Shown here: positions 43,500 through 52,848 of the stretch, one piece after another | Position numbering within the stretch: the first letter of the stretch is position 1 | How the letters are laid out: each line of letters opens with the position of its first letter | Source: Virgisporangium aliadipatigenens | Lineage (GTDB): Bacteria; Actinomycetota; Actinomycetes; Mycobacteriales; Micromonosporaceae | Direction: 5' to 3' | Assembly: GCF_016863615.1 (NCBI RefSeq) | Contig: NZ_BOPF01000018.1 | Location: 1 to 64,000 of the forward strand | DNA: 64,000 nt | Notes under the pieces: generated by a model | Database searches by the model: none | The model's input: only the letters and a program-made list of their open reading frames with translations | Told to the model about the DNA's origin: nothing | Position numbers and translations under genes: made by a program

Positions 43500-44951
43500 T
43501 CAGCGGTCGATCGCGCGTTCCAGGTGGCCGACGCAGCGCAGTTCGCCGATCGTCTCGCCGACGGGGCGGTCGAGGTACGCGTCGTCGAGGTCGTCGAGGC
43601 GGGTGTGCGGCCCGAGCCGGCGGATCAGCTCCATCGCTTCGCCGTACGGCTCCAGCAGTGGCCGACCGCCGGCGACGCTGTGCCCGGGGCGGCGGATGTG
43701 CTCGAGGTCGGACCGGTCGAGGAAGGGTGTTTCGGCGTCGGCGAGAACGAACATCCGGCGGTACAGCTTCACGTAGTCCTGCTGGCTCGTTCCCCCGACG
43801 GCGACGACGCCGGGCAGCAGGCAGCGCACGAGATAGGTCAGGATCCGGTCCGGATAGAGCACCCCCGCGCGCAGGGCGGCGGCGACGGCGGTCGGTTCCA
43901 TCGGTACCGGCAGTGGTGCGCCGTCGGTCTCCACCGTCCACTGTGCACGATGGCCGGAACCGGTGAGCACCACCTGGTGCAGCCGGTGCCCCCTGCGGAT
44001 CCACAGGAAGTCCGGGGCGGCGTTGTTGACGGCCAGGTTCGACGGATCCGCGACCAGCCGCCGTTTCACGCGCAGGAACGCGTCGCGCACGGCGGGGTCG
44101 AACAGCAGCGCGGAGACCGGGCTCGTCGGGTCCTCGAGGTGCAGGGCGACGCATTCGGAGACGACGTCCACGTCGATGCCGACCCGCCGCACCCCGTGGT
44201 CGAGGTCGAGCCCGCGCCAGATGATGTCGTTGGCCCGCCGGTAGGCGGTCGGCGCGTCCGGCGCCCGCAGGCCGACGAGCGGCCCGAGCGTCAGGTCGGA
44301 GGCGACGTCGTGAGTGGTTCCCGCCAACGGGTCGAACGTCATTTCCACGGGCCCGGGCAACCCGCAGAACGACGCGCTCTTCAGTGTCTTCTTCGAGAAC
44401 GGAAAGACACCGAACAGGCCACCGCGCGTGGGCAGGAACGTCGGGCCGAGCACCGGTGCGCGGCGGACGATGCCGCTCACCGTCGAGCACTGGTGATTCA
44501 GCGCCACCGGCACACCCGCCTCCCGGCAGGCGACGTGGAACAGGTAATTGTTCAGGAAGGTCTGCGCGTCGAGCAGCAGGCTGGAATGGTCGGCCTGCTG
44601 CATGACCGGCACACGCAGTAGGTGGTCGCACGTCTCGTCGACGAACGGGTCACCGTGCCGGCGAAGGTATTTCTCCAGTGCCCGCGCCAGGCGCAGCCGG
44701 TGCACGTTCCATCGGGTCTGCGGGGCGGGTATGAGTGCGCGCAGGTAGTCACGCAGCGGTAGGTCGAGGGCGCGCGACAGCTGTGCGCCCAGTGCCGAAC
44801 CGCCCGTCACCAGGCGTCGGACCCGTTCGGCGGCGGGGTACGCGGGCCGTTCGAGCGCGATCGACGTGTGCGTGGACAGTTCGGGCCTCCATCGGGACGC
44901 GGCATGCTCTGTCCCTAGACGAGAGCCGCTCGGCCCGGGGTTGCATGTCAT
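43500..44951 (-). CDS. Conserved-looking protein of unknown function
   Basis: 483 residues if started at ATG 44951; no clear ribosome site there, so the start is uncertain and could lie further inside. It is not recognised. Visible features: HSSLLLDAQTFLNNYLFHVA, a Gly-rich GPTFLPTRGGLFGVFPFSKK, VGIDVDVVSECVALHL, and QQDYVKLYRRMFVLADAETP near the C-terminus. No signal peptide or membrane helix. Convergent with the LysR gene (7 bases apart) and divergent from the MurJ-like gene. The balanced domain-like composition suggests a soluble enzyme, possibly a ligase or transferase, but I have no motif to support it. Confidence 0.7.
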   Translation of the reverse strand: MTCNPGPSGSRLGTEHAASRWRPELSTHTSIALERPAYPAAERVRRLVTGGSALGAQLSRALDLPLRDYLRALIPAPQTRWNVHRLRLARALEKYLRRHGDPFVDETCDHLLRVPVMQQADHSSLLLDAQTFLNNYLFHVACREAGVPVALNHQCSTVSGIVRRAPVLGPTFLPTRGGLFGVFPFSKKTLKSASFCGLPGPVEMTFDPLAGTTHDVASDLTLGPLVGLRAPDAPTAYRRANDIIWRGLDLDHGVRRVGIDVDVVSECVALHLEDPTSPVSALLFDPAVRDAFLRVKRRLVADPSNLAVNNAAPDFLWIRRGHRLHQVVLTGSGHRAQWTVETDGAPLPVPMEPTAVAAALRAGVLYPDRILTYLVRCLLPGVVAVGGTSQQDYVKLYRRMFVLADAETPFLDRSDLEHIRRPGHSVAGGRPLLEPYGEAMELIRRLGPHTRLDDLDDAYLDRPVGETIGELRCVGHLERAIDR

Positions 44952-45058
44952 TTTCGGCCCGACATGTGTCCACAGTGGACTGTCGCACCGCCGGCGCACA
45001 GGCGGATTGCCTCCCGTACTCTTGCGCCCCAAACGGCAGTGACCGAGAGCGGAGTGAG

Positions 45059-46732
45059 ATGAGCGGCGGCCACTACAGGAGCGCCAACGCCGTGCCGGCG
45101 GAGCCGAAACCCGCCATCGAGGCGGAGCAGGGCAGCGCGGCCCGCAACAGCGTGGTGATGGCCGTCGGGAGCCTGGTCAGCCGCGGCACCGGCTTCCTGC
45201 GCACGGTCATCCTGGCCGCCGCGATCGGTGGCGGCGCGATCAACGACGCGTACACGACCTCGCAGGTCCTGCCCGGCATCGTCTACGAACTGCTGCTGGG
45301 CGCGGTACTGGGCAGCACGATCATTCCGGTGCTGGTGCGCCGCCGGAAGAACGACCCGGACCGGGGCGAGGCGTACACGCAGCGCCTGGTGACCCTGACG
45401 GTGCTGCTGCTCGCGTGCGGCGCGGCGCTCGTCACGGCCGCGGCCTCGGTGCTCACCGTGCTCTACACCGGCGACGATCAGAGCGACGCGTTCCGGCGAC
45501 TGGTCACGCTGCTCTCCTACCTGATGCTTCCGATGATCTTCTTCATCGGGGTCTCCGGGATCCTCACCGCCGTGCTGAACACGCGCGGTCACTTCGCGAT
45601 GCCGATGTTCACGCCGATCCTCAACAACCTGGTCGTGATCGCGACCGGCGCCGTCTACATCGCGGTCTACGGGGCCGAGGCCCTCCGGCCGGAAGACCTG
45701 ACCCTCGGGCAGATCCTCCTGCTCGGCGGCGGCACGCTGCTCGGCGTGGCGGTCCAGAGCGCCGGCCTGCTGCCGGCGCTGCGCAAGGTCGGCTTCCGGT
45801 GGAAGTGGCGCTTCGACTTCCGCGAGCTCGGCCTGCGCGAACTGGGCCGGATCGGCGTCTGGTCACTCAGCTACGTGGTGGTCACCCAGATCGGCCAGAT
45901 GGTCGCCTTCAACCTGCTCAACCGAGCCGGCGGGGCGGACGGGGCCGGACCGGCGATCTACAACAACGTCTTCCTGCTGATGTACATGGCGCACGGCATC
46001 CTGGCGGTGTCGATCATCACCGCGCTGACCCCGCGGATGAGCGCCGCGGCGGCCGACGACCGGCACGCGGACCTGGCGGCCGACATCTCCCGCGGCATCC
46101 GCATGATCACGGTGGTGCTCACCCCGGTGGCGGTCTGCTACGCGGTGCTGGCCGCGCCGATCGCGGTGGCGCTGTTCCTCGGCGGCGCGTTCACCACGGA
46201 GGACGCGCGCAAGACCGCCGTCGTGCTGGTCGCCGCCTCGGTGGCGCTCCTGCCGTTCTCGATCAGCAACTTCCTCACCATCGGGCTCTACGCGCGACAG
46301 GAGACGCGCACGGCCGCGCTGATCAACCTGCCGGTGGTGGGGCTGCGGATCGTCGTGCAGCTCATCGTCTTCGCCGCCTTCGCGGCCACGTTCGCGGCAC
46401 CGGGGTTGATGGTCGCCAACGCGCTGTCGTTCGCCGCGGCCGGCCTGACCACGGCGGTGCTCATGCGCCGGCGGATCGGTGCGCTCGGGGTCGGGCCCAT
46501 CCTCCGGACGTTCGGCAAGGTGGGCGTGGCGGCGGCCGGCGCGACGGTGGCCGGAGCGGCCGTCATGTACCTGCTGCCCGGCGGGTGGTCGCCGAGCAAG
46601 GCCGAGTCGCTGCTGCAACTCGTGGTCGGCGTGCCGGCGATCGGTGGCACCTACGTGGCCGTCTGCCTCGGCCTGAAGGTCGGCGAGATCACCAGCGTTC
46701 TCGCGGTGGTCCGCCGCAGGATCCGCCGCTAG
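45059..46732 (+). CDS. murJ: MurJ/MviN-type lipid flippase
   Basis: 557 residues, ATG with GGAGTGAG upstream. A MOP-superfamily protein with about 14 hydrophobic helices. N-terminal landmarks SLVSRGTGFLRTVILAAAIGGG, INDAYTTSQVLPGIVYELLLGAVL and a STIIPVLVRRRK loop match MviN/MurJ, which flips lipid II across the membrane for cell-wall synthesis. Actinomycetes often have several paralogues, and this one lacks the long cytoplasmic kinase-like tail of the mycobacterial form, so it may serve another lipid-linked glycan. Confidence 0.82.
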   Translation: MSGGHYRSANAVPAEPKPAIEAEQGSAARNSVVMAVGSLVSRGTGFLRTVILAAAIGGGAINDAYTTSQVLPGIVYELLLGAVLGSTIIPVLVRRRKNDPDRGEAYTQRLVTLTVLLLACGAALVTAAASVLTVLYTGDDQSDAFRRLVTLLSYLMLPMIFFIGVSGILTAVLNTRGHFAMPMFTPILNNLVVIATGAVYIAVYGAEALRPEDLTLGQILLLGGGTLLGVAVQSAGLLPALRKVGFRWKWRFDFRELGLRELGRIGVWSLSYVVVTQIGQMVAFNLLNRAGGADGAGPAIYNNVFLLMYMAHGILAVSIITALTPRMSAAAADDRHADLAADISRGIRMITVVLTPVAVCYAVLAAPIAVALFLGGAFTTEDARKTAVVLVAASVALLPFSISNFLTIGLYARQETRTAALINLPVVGLRIVVQLIVFAAFAATFAAPGLMVANALSFAAAGLTTAVLMRRRIGALGVGPILRTFGKVGVAAAGATVAGAAVMYLLPGGWSPSKAESLLQLVVGVPAIGGTYVAVCLGLKVGEITSVLAVVRRRIRR

Positions 46733-46864
46733 CCGTCGGGTCGCCGCGAGTGCGTCGGTTCGCGCCCGCCGGACGGTTAACATCGGCCGTTCCGGGGCAC
46801 GACAGGCATCGTTTCGGCGATCGTGGAGGGGTGCGGCAGCGATGAACGGCGTGGAGACCCGGCG

Positions 46865-49800
46865 GTGACGGCGCCCGGCACGGAGGTGTTCGCCGCCGAT
46901 CCGGAGGTGGGCGCCGATCTGGCGGCGGTCGACTGGGCGGCCACGCCGGTAGGCCCGCCGGACGGCTGGCCGCAGAGCCTGCGCACCGCCGTGAGCATTC
47001 TGCTCGCCTCCCGATTCCCCATGTGGATGGCGTGGGGTCCGGAGCTGACGTTCTTCTGCAACGGCGCCTACCGGCGGGACACCCTGGGCCGCAAATACCC
47101 GTGGGCGCTGGGCCGTCCGGCGAACGAGGTGTGGGCCGAGATCTGGGGCGACATCGGCCCGCGCATCGAGACCGTGCTCACCACCGGCCGGGCCACCTGG
47201 GACGAGGCGCTGCTGCTGTTTCTCGAACGTTCCGGCTATCAGGAGGAGACGTACCACACGTTCTCCTACAGTCCGTTGCGCGATGACGACGGCGCGTTGG
47301 TCGGCATGCTCTGCGTGGTCAGCGAGGACACCGACCGGGTGATCGGCGAACGGCGGATGGCCACGCTGCGCGACCTGGGCTCGGATCCGAGCGCCGTGCG
47401 CACCGAACAGGAGATGCTGACCTTCGTCGGCGGACAGCTCGGGCGCAATCTGCACGACTTGCCGTTCACCCTCATCTACCTGCGGGACGACGACGGCAAC
47501 GCCCGGCTCGCGGGCAGTGCCGGGATCCCGCCGGGGCATCCGGCGGCCGCGAGCGCCGTGTGGCCCGCGACCGTCCTGACCACCGGCGAACCCGTGCACG
47601 TGGCCTTCGACGGACCGGCCTTCGGCGACCTGCCGGCCGGGGCGTGGCCCGCGCCACCGACGCACGCGGTGGTCGCGCCGCTGCTGCAACAGGGCGACGC
47701 GCCGTGCGGCTTCCTGGTCGCCGCGCTCAACCGGTACCGGCCGCTGGACGACGGCTACCGCGGGTTCATCGACCTGGTCGCCGGCTACGTCGCCGCGGGC
47801 ATCGCCAGCGCCCGCAGCTACCAGAGCCAGCAGCGCCGCGCCGAGGAACTGGCCCAGCTCGACCGGGCGAAGACGGCGTTCTTCTCCAACATCAGCCACG
47901 AGTTCCGCACTCCGCTGACCCTGATCATGGGCCCCGTCGAGGAACTGCGCACCCGCCTCACCGACGCCGACCCGCAGGTGCGCGAGGAACTGGAGGCGAT
48001 CCACCGCAACGGGCTGCGCCTCGGCAAGCTGGTCAACACGCTGCTGGACTTCTCCCGCATCGAGGCCGGCCGGATGCGCACCCGGTACCGGCCGGTCGAC
48101 CTCGCCGCCACCACGGCCGAACTCGCCAGCGTCTTCCGCTCCGCCGTCGAACGGGCCGGGCTCACGTTCGAGGTGGACTGCCGGCCGCTGCCCGAACCGG
48201 TGTACGTCGACCCGTCCATGTGGGAGAAGGTGATCCTCAACCTGCTCAGCAACGCGCTGAAATTCACGTTCGACGGCGGCGTGCGGGTGGCGGTCGCCGC
48301 GGCCGACGGGCACGCCGTGGTGACCGTCTCCGACAGCGGCGTCGGTGTGCCCGAGCACGAGATCCCGCGCCTGTTCGAGCGCTTCCACCGCATCGAGAAC
48401 GCCCGTGCACGCTCGAACGAGGGCAGCGGGATCGGGCTGGCGCTGGTGAAGGAGCTGGTCGACCTGCACGGCGGCACGATCGCCGCGGAGAGCACGGCCG
48501 GGCGGGGCACCACGTTCACCATCCGGCTGCCGTTCGGCCGCGCCCACCTGCCGGCCGAGGCGGTGGCCACGACGGCGCAACCGACCGCGGTGTCGGCCGG
48601 CGTCGACCCGTTCGTGCAGGAGGCGCTGCGCTGGCTGCCCGACGGCTCCGACGGCGCCGACGAACCCGACGGCAGCGACGGCCGGCCGGCGTCGACCGGT
48701 GCGCCGGCCCGGATCCTGGTCGCCGACGACAACGCCGACATGCGCAGCTATCTCGCCCGGCTGCTGCGTTCGGCCGGGCACCGGGTGACGGTCGTGCCGG
48801 ACGGGCAGGCCGCGCTGGAGGCCGCCCGTGCCGACGTGCCCGACCTCGTCGTCAGCGACGTGATGATGCCCCGGCTGGACGGGCTGCAGCTGGTCGCCGC
48901 CCTGCGGGGCGACACCCGCACCGCCGGCACGCCGGTGCTGCTGCTGTCGGCGCGGGCCGGTCAGGAGGCCTCGATCGAGGGCCTCGAAGCCGGTGCCGAC
49001 GACTATCTGTTCAAGCCGTTCTCGGCCGCCGAGCTGCTGGCCCGCGTCCGCGCGAACGTCGAGCTCGCCCGGCTGCGCACCCATCACGCGCGCTGGCGCA
49101 CCGCCCTGGTCGACTCGCTGCAGGAGGCGTTCTTCGTCTGCGACGACAGCGGTGCCGTCATCGAGATCAACCCGACGTTCACCGAGATCCTGGGATACGG
49201 GCCGGAGGGGCTGCCCTACGCGCCCACGCACCCGTGGTGGCCCGACCCGCGGGCCGATCCGGACGGCTACCGCCAGGTGGCGGACGCGTTCGGCGGGCTG
49301 CTGGAGCGCAGGCGCGGCACCGACACGATCCCGGTGGTGCACCGGGACGGGCACCGGCTGTGGGCCGCGTTGTCGTTCAACCAGGTGGACGACCCGGAGA
49401 CCGGCCGCTTCGCGATCGTCGGCACGTTCCGCGACGTCACCGCCGAGCGCTACGCGGTGCAGCGGGACAGCGCCCTGGCGGCCCTGAGCCTGCGCCTGTC
49501 GCGGGCGGACAACGTCACCGACGCCCTGCGGGGCGCCCTCGCCGAACTGCGCGAGCTGTGGCAGGCGACGTCGGCGCTCGCGGTCGTCTTCGACCGGCCC
49601 ACCCCGACGGTGATCGGCACCGAACCCGGTCCGGACTGGGACGGGCTGCCCGAGGCGTACCGGCGGGCGGTCGCCGCGGCCCGGGAGCGCCCGCTGCTCA
49701 CCCCGGTCAGCGAGCCGAAGGACGGCGTGGCGATCACCCTTGAGCACCCCGACGGGACCATGGTGCTGCACGTCGAGCCGCGGGCCGGCCGGCCGTTCAC

Positions 49801-50956
49801 CGACCACGACGAGACCCTCCTCGCCCTGCTCGCCGGGCATCTCACCCAGGGGCTGCGCCGGGCCCACCAGCTCGACCGCCAGCGCGAGATCGCGCTGACC
49901 CTCCAGCGCGCCATCCTCGGCCCCGCCGAGCTGCCCGCCGGGTTCGCGGTGCGCTACGCACCCGCCGCCCGTCCGTTGCAGGTGGGCGGCGACTGGTACG
50001 ACACGGTGGAACTGGCGGACGGGCGCATCGGCATCGTCGTCGGGGACTGCGTCGGCCACGGCCTGGAGGCCGCCACCGTCATGGGTCAGCTGCGCAGCGC
50101 CTGCCGGGCCCTGCTGCTGCAGAACTCCAGCCCGGCCGGCACGCTGACCGCACTGGACCGCTTCGCCGCGCGGCTGCCCGGCGCGGTCTCCGCCACCGTC
50201 TTCTGCGGTGTCCTCGACCCGGCGAGCGGGCACCTGACCTACTCCAGCGCCGGCCATCCGCCCGCGGTCGTCGCCCGGGCCGACGGGCGCACCGACGTGC
50301 TGGACCTCGCCCAGTCGCGGCCCCTGGCGATCCCGCGCCGCGCCGAGCGGCCCGAGGCCGAGTACACCGTGCCGGGCCGCGCCACGCTCGTGCTCTACAC
50401 CGACGGGCTGGTCGAACGCCGCGGCCGTTCGATCGTCGACGGCATCGGCCGGGCCGCCGACGCCGTGCAGCGCGGCCGCGCCACCCCGGTCGAGGAACTC
50501 GCCACGAGCGTCATGGAGCGGCTGACCCCGGCCGAGGGGTTCCACGACGACGTGGCGCTGCTGCTCTACCGGCACCCGGGCCCGCTGGAACTGGAGTTCC
50601 CCGCGGAGTCGGGGCAGCTGGCCGTCACGCGCACCGCCCTGCGGGGCTGGCTCAGCCGCGCCGGGATCGACCGCATGACGGCCCAGAACGTCCTGGTGGC
50701 CGTGGGGGAGGCGTGCGCGAACGCGATCGAGCACGGCCACCGCCACACGGCCGGCAACATCCGGCTGAGCGCCTCGGCCACCGCCGACGACCTACGCCTC
50801 ACGGTGGCCGACAGCGGCCGGTGGAAAATTCCCGAGAACGAGGGAAACACCCATCGCGGGCGCGGAATCCTGTTGATGCGCGCGATGATGCATCAGATCA
50901 GCATCACCAAAGGTGCCGCCGGCACCACCGTCGACATGCGGGCGAGGATCACCTGA
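46865..50956 (+). CDS. Hybrid kinase-receiver-PAS-GAF-SpoIIE phosphatase-RsbW-like sensor
   Basis: 1363 residues from GTG 46865 (GGAG 13 bases upstream; an earlier GTG at 46823 lacks a ribosome site). Domain order: N-terminal PAS-like (~1-165), GAF-like (~175-325), HisKA with His345 in SHEFRTPL, HATPase (~455-565; NLLSNALKFT, GSGIGLALVKEL), receiver (~618-735; Asp665 in VVSDVMMPRLDG, Lys of LFKPFSA), PAS (~745-865), a GAF-like stretch (~875-1010), PP2C/SpoIIE phosphatase (~1020-1215; VGGDWYD with Asp1043, GHGLEAA, SSAGHPP, HDDVAL) and an RsbW-type HATPase (~1225-1355). No membrane helix. It would join two-component phosphotransfer to partner switching on the STAS protein encoded next. Confidence 0.9.
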   Translation: MTAPGTEVFAADPEVGADLAAVDWAATPVGPPDGWPQSLRTAVSILLASRFPMWMAWGPELTFFCNGAYRRDTLGRKYPWALGRPANEVWAEIWGDIGPRIETVLTTGRATWDEALLLFLERSGYQEETYHTFSYSPLRDDDGALVGMLCVVSEDTDRVIGERRMATLRDLGSDPSAVRTEQEMLTFVGGQLGRNLHDLPFTLIYLRDDDGNARLAGSAGIPPGHPAAASAVWPATVLTTGEPVHVAFDGPAFGDLPAGAWPAPPTHAVVAPLLQQGDAPCGFLVAALNRYRPLDDGYRGFIDLVAGYVAAGIASARSYQSQQRRAEELAQLDRAKTAFFSNISHEFRTPLTLIMGPVEELRTRLTDADPQVREELEAIHRNGLRLGKLVNTLLDFSRIEAGRMRTRYRPVDLAATTAELASVFRSAVERAGLTFEVDCRPLPEPVYVDPSMWEKVILNLLSNALKFTFDGGVRVAVAAADGHAVVTVSDSGVGVPEHEIPRLFERFHRIENARARSNEGSGIGLALVKELVDLHGGTIAAESTAGRGTTFTIRLPFGRAHLPAEAVATTAQPTAVSAGVDPFVQEALRWLPDGSDGADEPDGSDGRPASTGAPARILVADDNADMRSYLARLLRSAGHRVTVVPDGQAALEAARADVPDLVVSDVMMPRLDGLQLVAALRGDTRTAGTPVLLLSARAGQEASIEGLEAGADDYLFKPFSAAELLARVRANVELARLRTHHARWRTALVDSLQEAFFVCDDSGAVIEINPTFTEILGYGPEGLPYAPTHPWWPDPRADPDGYRQVADAFGGLLERRRGTDTIPVVHRDGHRLWAALSFNQVDDPETGRFAIVGTFRDVTAERYAVQRDSALAALSLRLSRADNVTDALRGALAELRELWQATSALAVVFDRPTPTVIGTEPGPDWDGLPEAYRRAVAAARERPLLTPVSEPKDGVAITLEHPDGTMVLHVEPRAGRPFTDHDETLLALLAGHLTQGLRRAHQLDRQREIALTLQRAILGPAELPAGFAVRYAPAARPLQVGGDWYDTVELADGRIGIVVGDCVGHGLEAATVMGQLRSACRALLLQNSSPAGTLTALDRFAARLPGAVSATVFCGVLDPASGHLTYSSAGHPPAVVARADGRTDVLDLAQSRPLAIPRRAERPEAEYTVPGRATLVLYTDGLVERRGRSIVDGIGRAADAVQRGRATPVEELATSVMERLTPAEGFHDDVALLLYRHPGPLELEFPAESGQLAVTRTALRGWLSRAGIDRMTAQNVLVAVGEACANAIEHGHRHTAGNIRLSASATADDLRLTVADSGRWKIPENEGNTHRGRGILLMRAMMHQISITKGAAGTTVDMRARIT

Positions 50957-51252
50957 TGACGCCACCACTGACCCTGACGTCCAGCCGCCGTCCGGACGGC
51001 GTCGCGGTCCTCGCCGCCGCGGGTGAGATCGACCTGAGCAACGCCAGGACGTTCGCGTCCGCGCTCGCCGGTGCCGTCTCCGACGACGGTCCGCTCCTCG
51101 TCGACCTGACCGGGGTGGAGTACCTCGACAGCGCAGGCCTCGCCGCACTGCTCCCGCACGTCGCGCGGATCCGCATCGTGGTCGGCGAACTGCTGGCGCC
51201 GGTCATCACCATCGCCGGGCTCACCGACATCACCACGGTCGACGGCCGGTAG
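50956..51252 (+). CDS. STAS-domain anti-sigma factor antagonist
   Basis: 98 residues, ATG overlapping the sensor's TGA by one base. STAS fold with GEIDLSNARTFASAL and the phosphorylation site YLDSAGLAALL (Ser in DSAG). The preceding protein carries both an RsbW-type kinase domain that could phosphorylate this Ser and a SpoIIE-type phosphatase that could remove the phosphate, so the pair forms a self-contained partner switch. The sigma factor it frees is not encoded in the window. Confidence 0.88.
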   Translation: MTPPLTLTSSRRPDGVAVLAAAGEIDLSNARTFASALAGAVSDDGPLLVDLTGVEYLDSAGLAALLPHVARIRIVVGELLAPVITIAGLTDITTVDGR

Positions 51253-51260
51253 CGCGCGGG

Positions 51261-51791
51261 TCAGCGCGGGCCGGTGGGAACGCTGACGAGGCTGACCATG
51301 CGGCGCACCCGGCCCGGCCCCGGTTCGTGGCCCATCCGGGCCGTGACGCTGGCCTGGATCTCCGCCAGCATCGCCCGGTACTCCTCGTCGGTGAGGTACA
51401 CCGGCGCCTGCTGGTAGGTGACGCCGTCGGCGGTCGGGTCGGCGGGCTCCCCGGCGAGGTAACGGTCGAAGTCGCCGAGCAGCCCGCCGACGAAGACGGT
51501 GAACGCCCGCCGGTGATCCTCGGTGCTCATGGCGGCCCGCGCGGCGGCGTCGATCTCGACCCGTTCGCGGCGCAGGCGGTAGGTGCGCTCGACGGTGCCG
51601 CGCACCCGCCGCTCGTCGACGACGTCGAGCACCTCCGCGTCGACGAGCACGGCGATCTGGCGGTACATGGTGGCGACCGGGATCTCGGGAAGTTCCTCGC
51701 GCAGCTGTGCGGTGGTCAGCGGCCGCCCGTCGAGCAGGGTCTGGACGATGCGCAACCGAACGGGGTGCAGGAGCAGATCGGCGGTGGCCAT
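51261..51791 (-). CDS. Helix-turn-helix (ArsR/PadR-like) regulator
   Basis: 176 residues. N-terminal winged helix: LLLHPVRLRIVQTLLDGRPLT, TAQLREELPEIPVATMYRQI and a wing DERRVRGTVERTYRL. The C-terminal half is helical with RAFTVFVGGLLGDFDRYLAG, as in actinomycete 'helix-turn-helix domain-containing' ArsR-like regulators that often sense small ligands. It is divergent from an alpha/beta hydrolase gene, with an AT-rich palindrome between them that is its likely operator. Confidence 0.88.
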   Translation of the reverse strand: MATADLLLHPVRLRIVQTLLDGRPLTTAQLREELPEIPVATMYRQIAVLVDAEVLDVVDERRVRGTVERTYRLRRERVEIDAAARAAMSTEDHRRAFTVFVGGLLGDFDRYLAGEPADPTADGVTYQQAPVYLTDEEYRAMLAEIQASVTARMGHEPGPGRVRRMVSLVSVPTGPR

Positions 51792-51810
51792 TGCCTCATC
51801 GTTCCACAGG

Positions 51811-51840
51811 CGATTATATTATCAAAGCTGATAATAATCG
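51811..51840. promoter_or_regulatory. AT-rich palindromic operator
   Basis: Left arm CGATTATATTATCA and right arm TGATAATAATCG mirror each other around AAGC, with a perfect ATTATCA/TGATAAT core. About 75 percent A+T in a genome above 70 percent G+C. It lies 20 bases from the HTH start and 15 from the hydrolase start, so a bound dimer would block both promoters. Confidence 0.7.
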
Positions 51841-51855
51841 TCCTGGGGAGGACCG

Positions 51856-52791
51856 ATGAGCACCGACGCCCACGCGCGCGACGTGGACCTGACCGTTCCG
51901 GCCGACGACGGGCTGCCGCTGGCGGGCACGCTCACCCTGCCGGCCGGCCCGGCGCCGCACCCGGCCGTGGTGTTCCTGTCCGGCTCCGGGCGGCTCGACC
52001 GGGACTCCGCCGCCGGGCGGCTGCGCACCGGGCTCGCGGGGGCGTTCGCTGCGGCGCTGGCCGCCCGGGGGATCGCCACGCTGCGCTACGACCGGCGGGG
52101 CGTCGCGGCCACGCCGGGCGACTGGCTGGCGACCGGGTTCGCGCACAACCGGGACGACGCCCACGCCGCCGTGCGCGCCCTCGCCGGGCGGCCGGAGATC
52201 CGCGCCGACGCGGTCGGGGTGGTCGGGCACAGCGAGGGCGCGCTGCACGCGATGTGGCTCGCCGCCCACGCGCCGGTGGCGGCGGCGGTGCTGCTGGCCG
52301 GGTTCGCGCGGCCGGGCGACGAGGCCGTGCGGTGGCAGGGACACCACCTCGCGGCGCAGCTGCCCGGCCCGCTGCGGCCGGCGGCCCGGCGGGTGGGGCG
52401 CCGCGCGCTGCGGCGGATCACCACCGGCGCCGCCGACGTGGTGCGGGTCGGCGGCCTGCGGGTCAACGCCCGCTGGTACCGCGAGCTGCTGGCGTTCGAC
52501 CCGGCGCCGGTGCTGCGTGCCGTGCGGGTGCCCGCGCTGGCGCTCACCGGCGAGAAGGACCTCCAGTGCGACCCGGACGACCTGGACGCGATGGCCCGGC
52601 TCGCGCCGGGGATCACCACCCGCCGGGTGCCCGACCTGACCCACGTGCTGCGCCGCGACCCCCGCCCGCCGACGCTGCGCGCCTACCGCCGCCTGCTCCG
52701 CGAGCCGGTGGACGCCGAGGTACTGGAGACCGTCACCGACTGGCTGGGTGCGCACCTGGCGACGACCGCTAGGCCGCACGGGTCGTGGTGA
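51856..52791 (+). CDS. Alpha/beta hydrolase (dienelactone-hydrolase/esterase-like)
   Basis: 311 residues, ATG with GGGGAGG upstream. Fold landmarks: VVFLSGSGRLDRDS (oxyanion loop with SGSG), LRYDRRGV, the nucleophile elbow VGHSEGALHA and a late DLTHVL with the catalytic His; LTGEKDLQCDPDDL supplies the acid. Resembles secreted-type 'alpha/beta hydrolase family' esterases but has no signal peptide. Under likely control of the divergent HTH protein, which suggests an inducible detoxifying or salvage role. Confidence 0.87.
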   Translation: MSTDAHARDVDLTVPADDGLPLAGTLTLPAGPAPHPAVVFLSGSGRLDRDSAAGRLRTGLAGAFAAALAARGIATLRYDRRGVAATPGDWLATGFAHNRDDAHAAVRALAGRPEIRADAVGVVGHSEGALHAMWLAAHAPVAAAVLLAGFARPGDEAVRWQGHHLAAQLPGPLRPAARRVGRRALRRITTGAADVVRVGGLRVNARWYRELLAFDPAPVLRAVRVPALALTGEKDLQCDPDDLDAMARLAPGITTRRVPDLTHVLRRDPRPPTLRAYRRLLREPVDAEVLETVTDWLGAHLATTARPHGSW

Positions 52792-52848
52792 CGCGGAGGG
52801 CGAGGCCGCGGGAGCGGCGGTCGCGCCCACGGCGGACATCGCGGTAGC

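Noticed and set aside
46823-46864. Upstream GTG as start of the hybrid sensor
   Set aside because: No ribosome site before it; GTG 46865 has GGAG at good distance.
45863-50746. Open frame of about 1630 codons on the minus strand across the MurJ and hybrid-sensor genes
   Set aside because: Antisense shadow of two well-recognised genes; low-complexity Arg/Gly/Asp composition and no recognisable domains.
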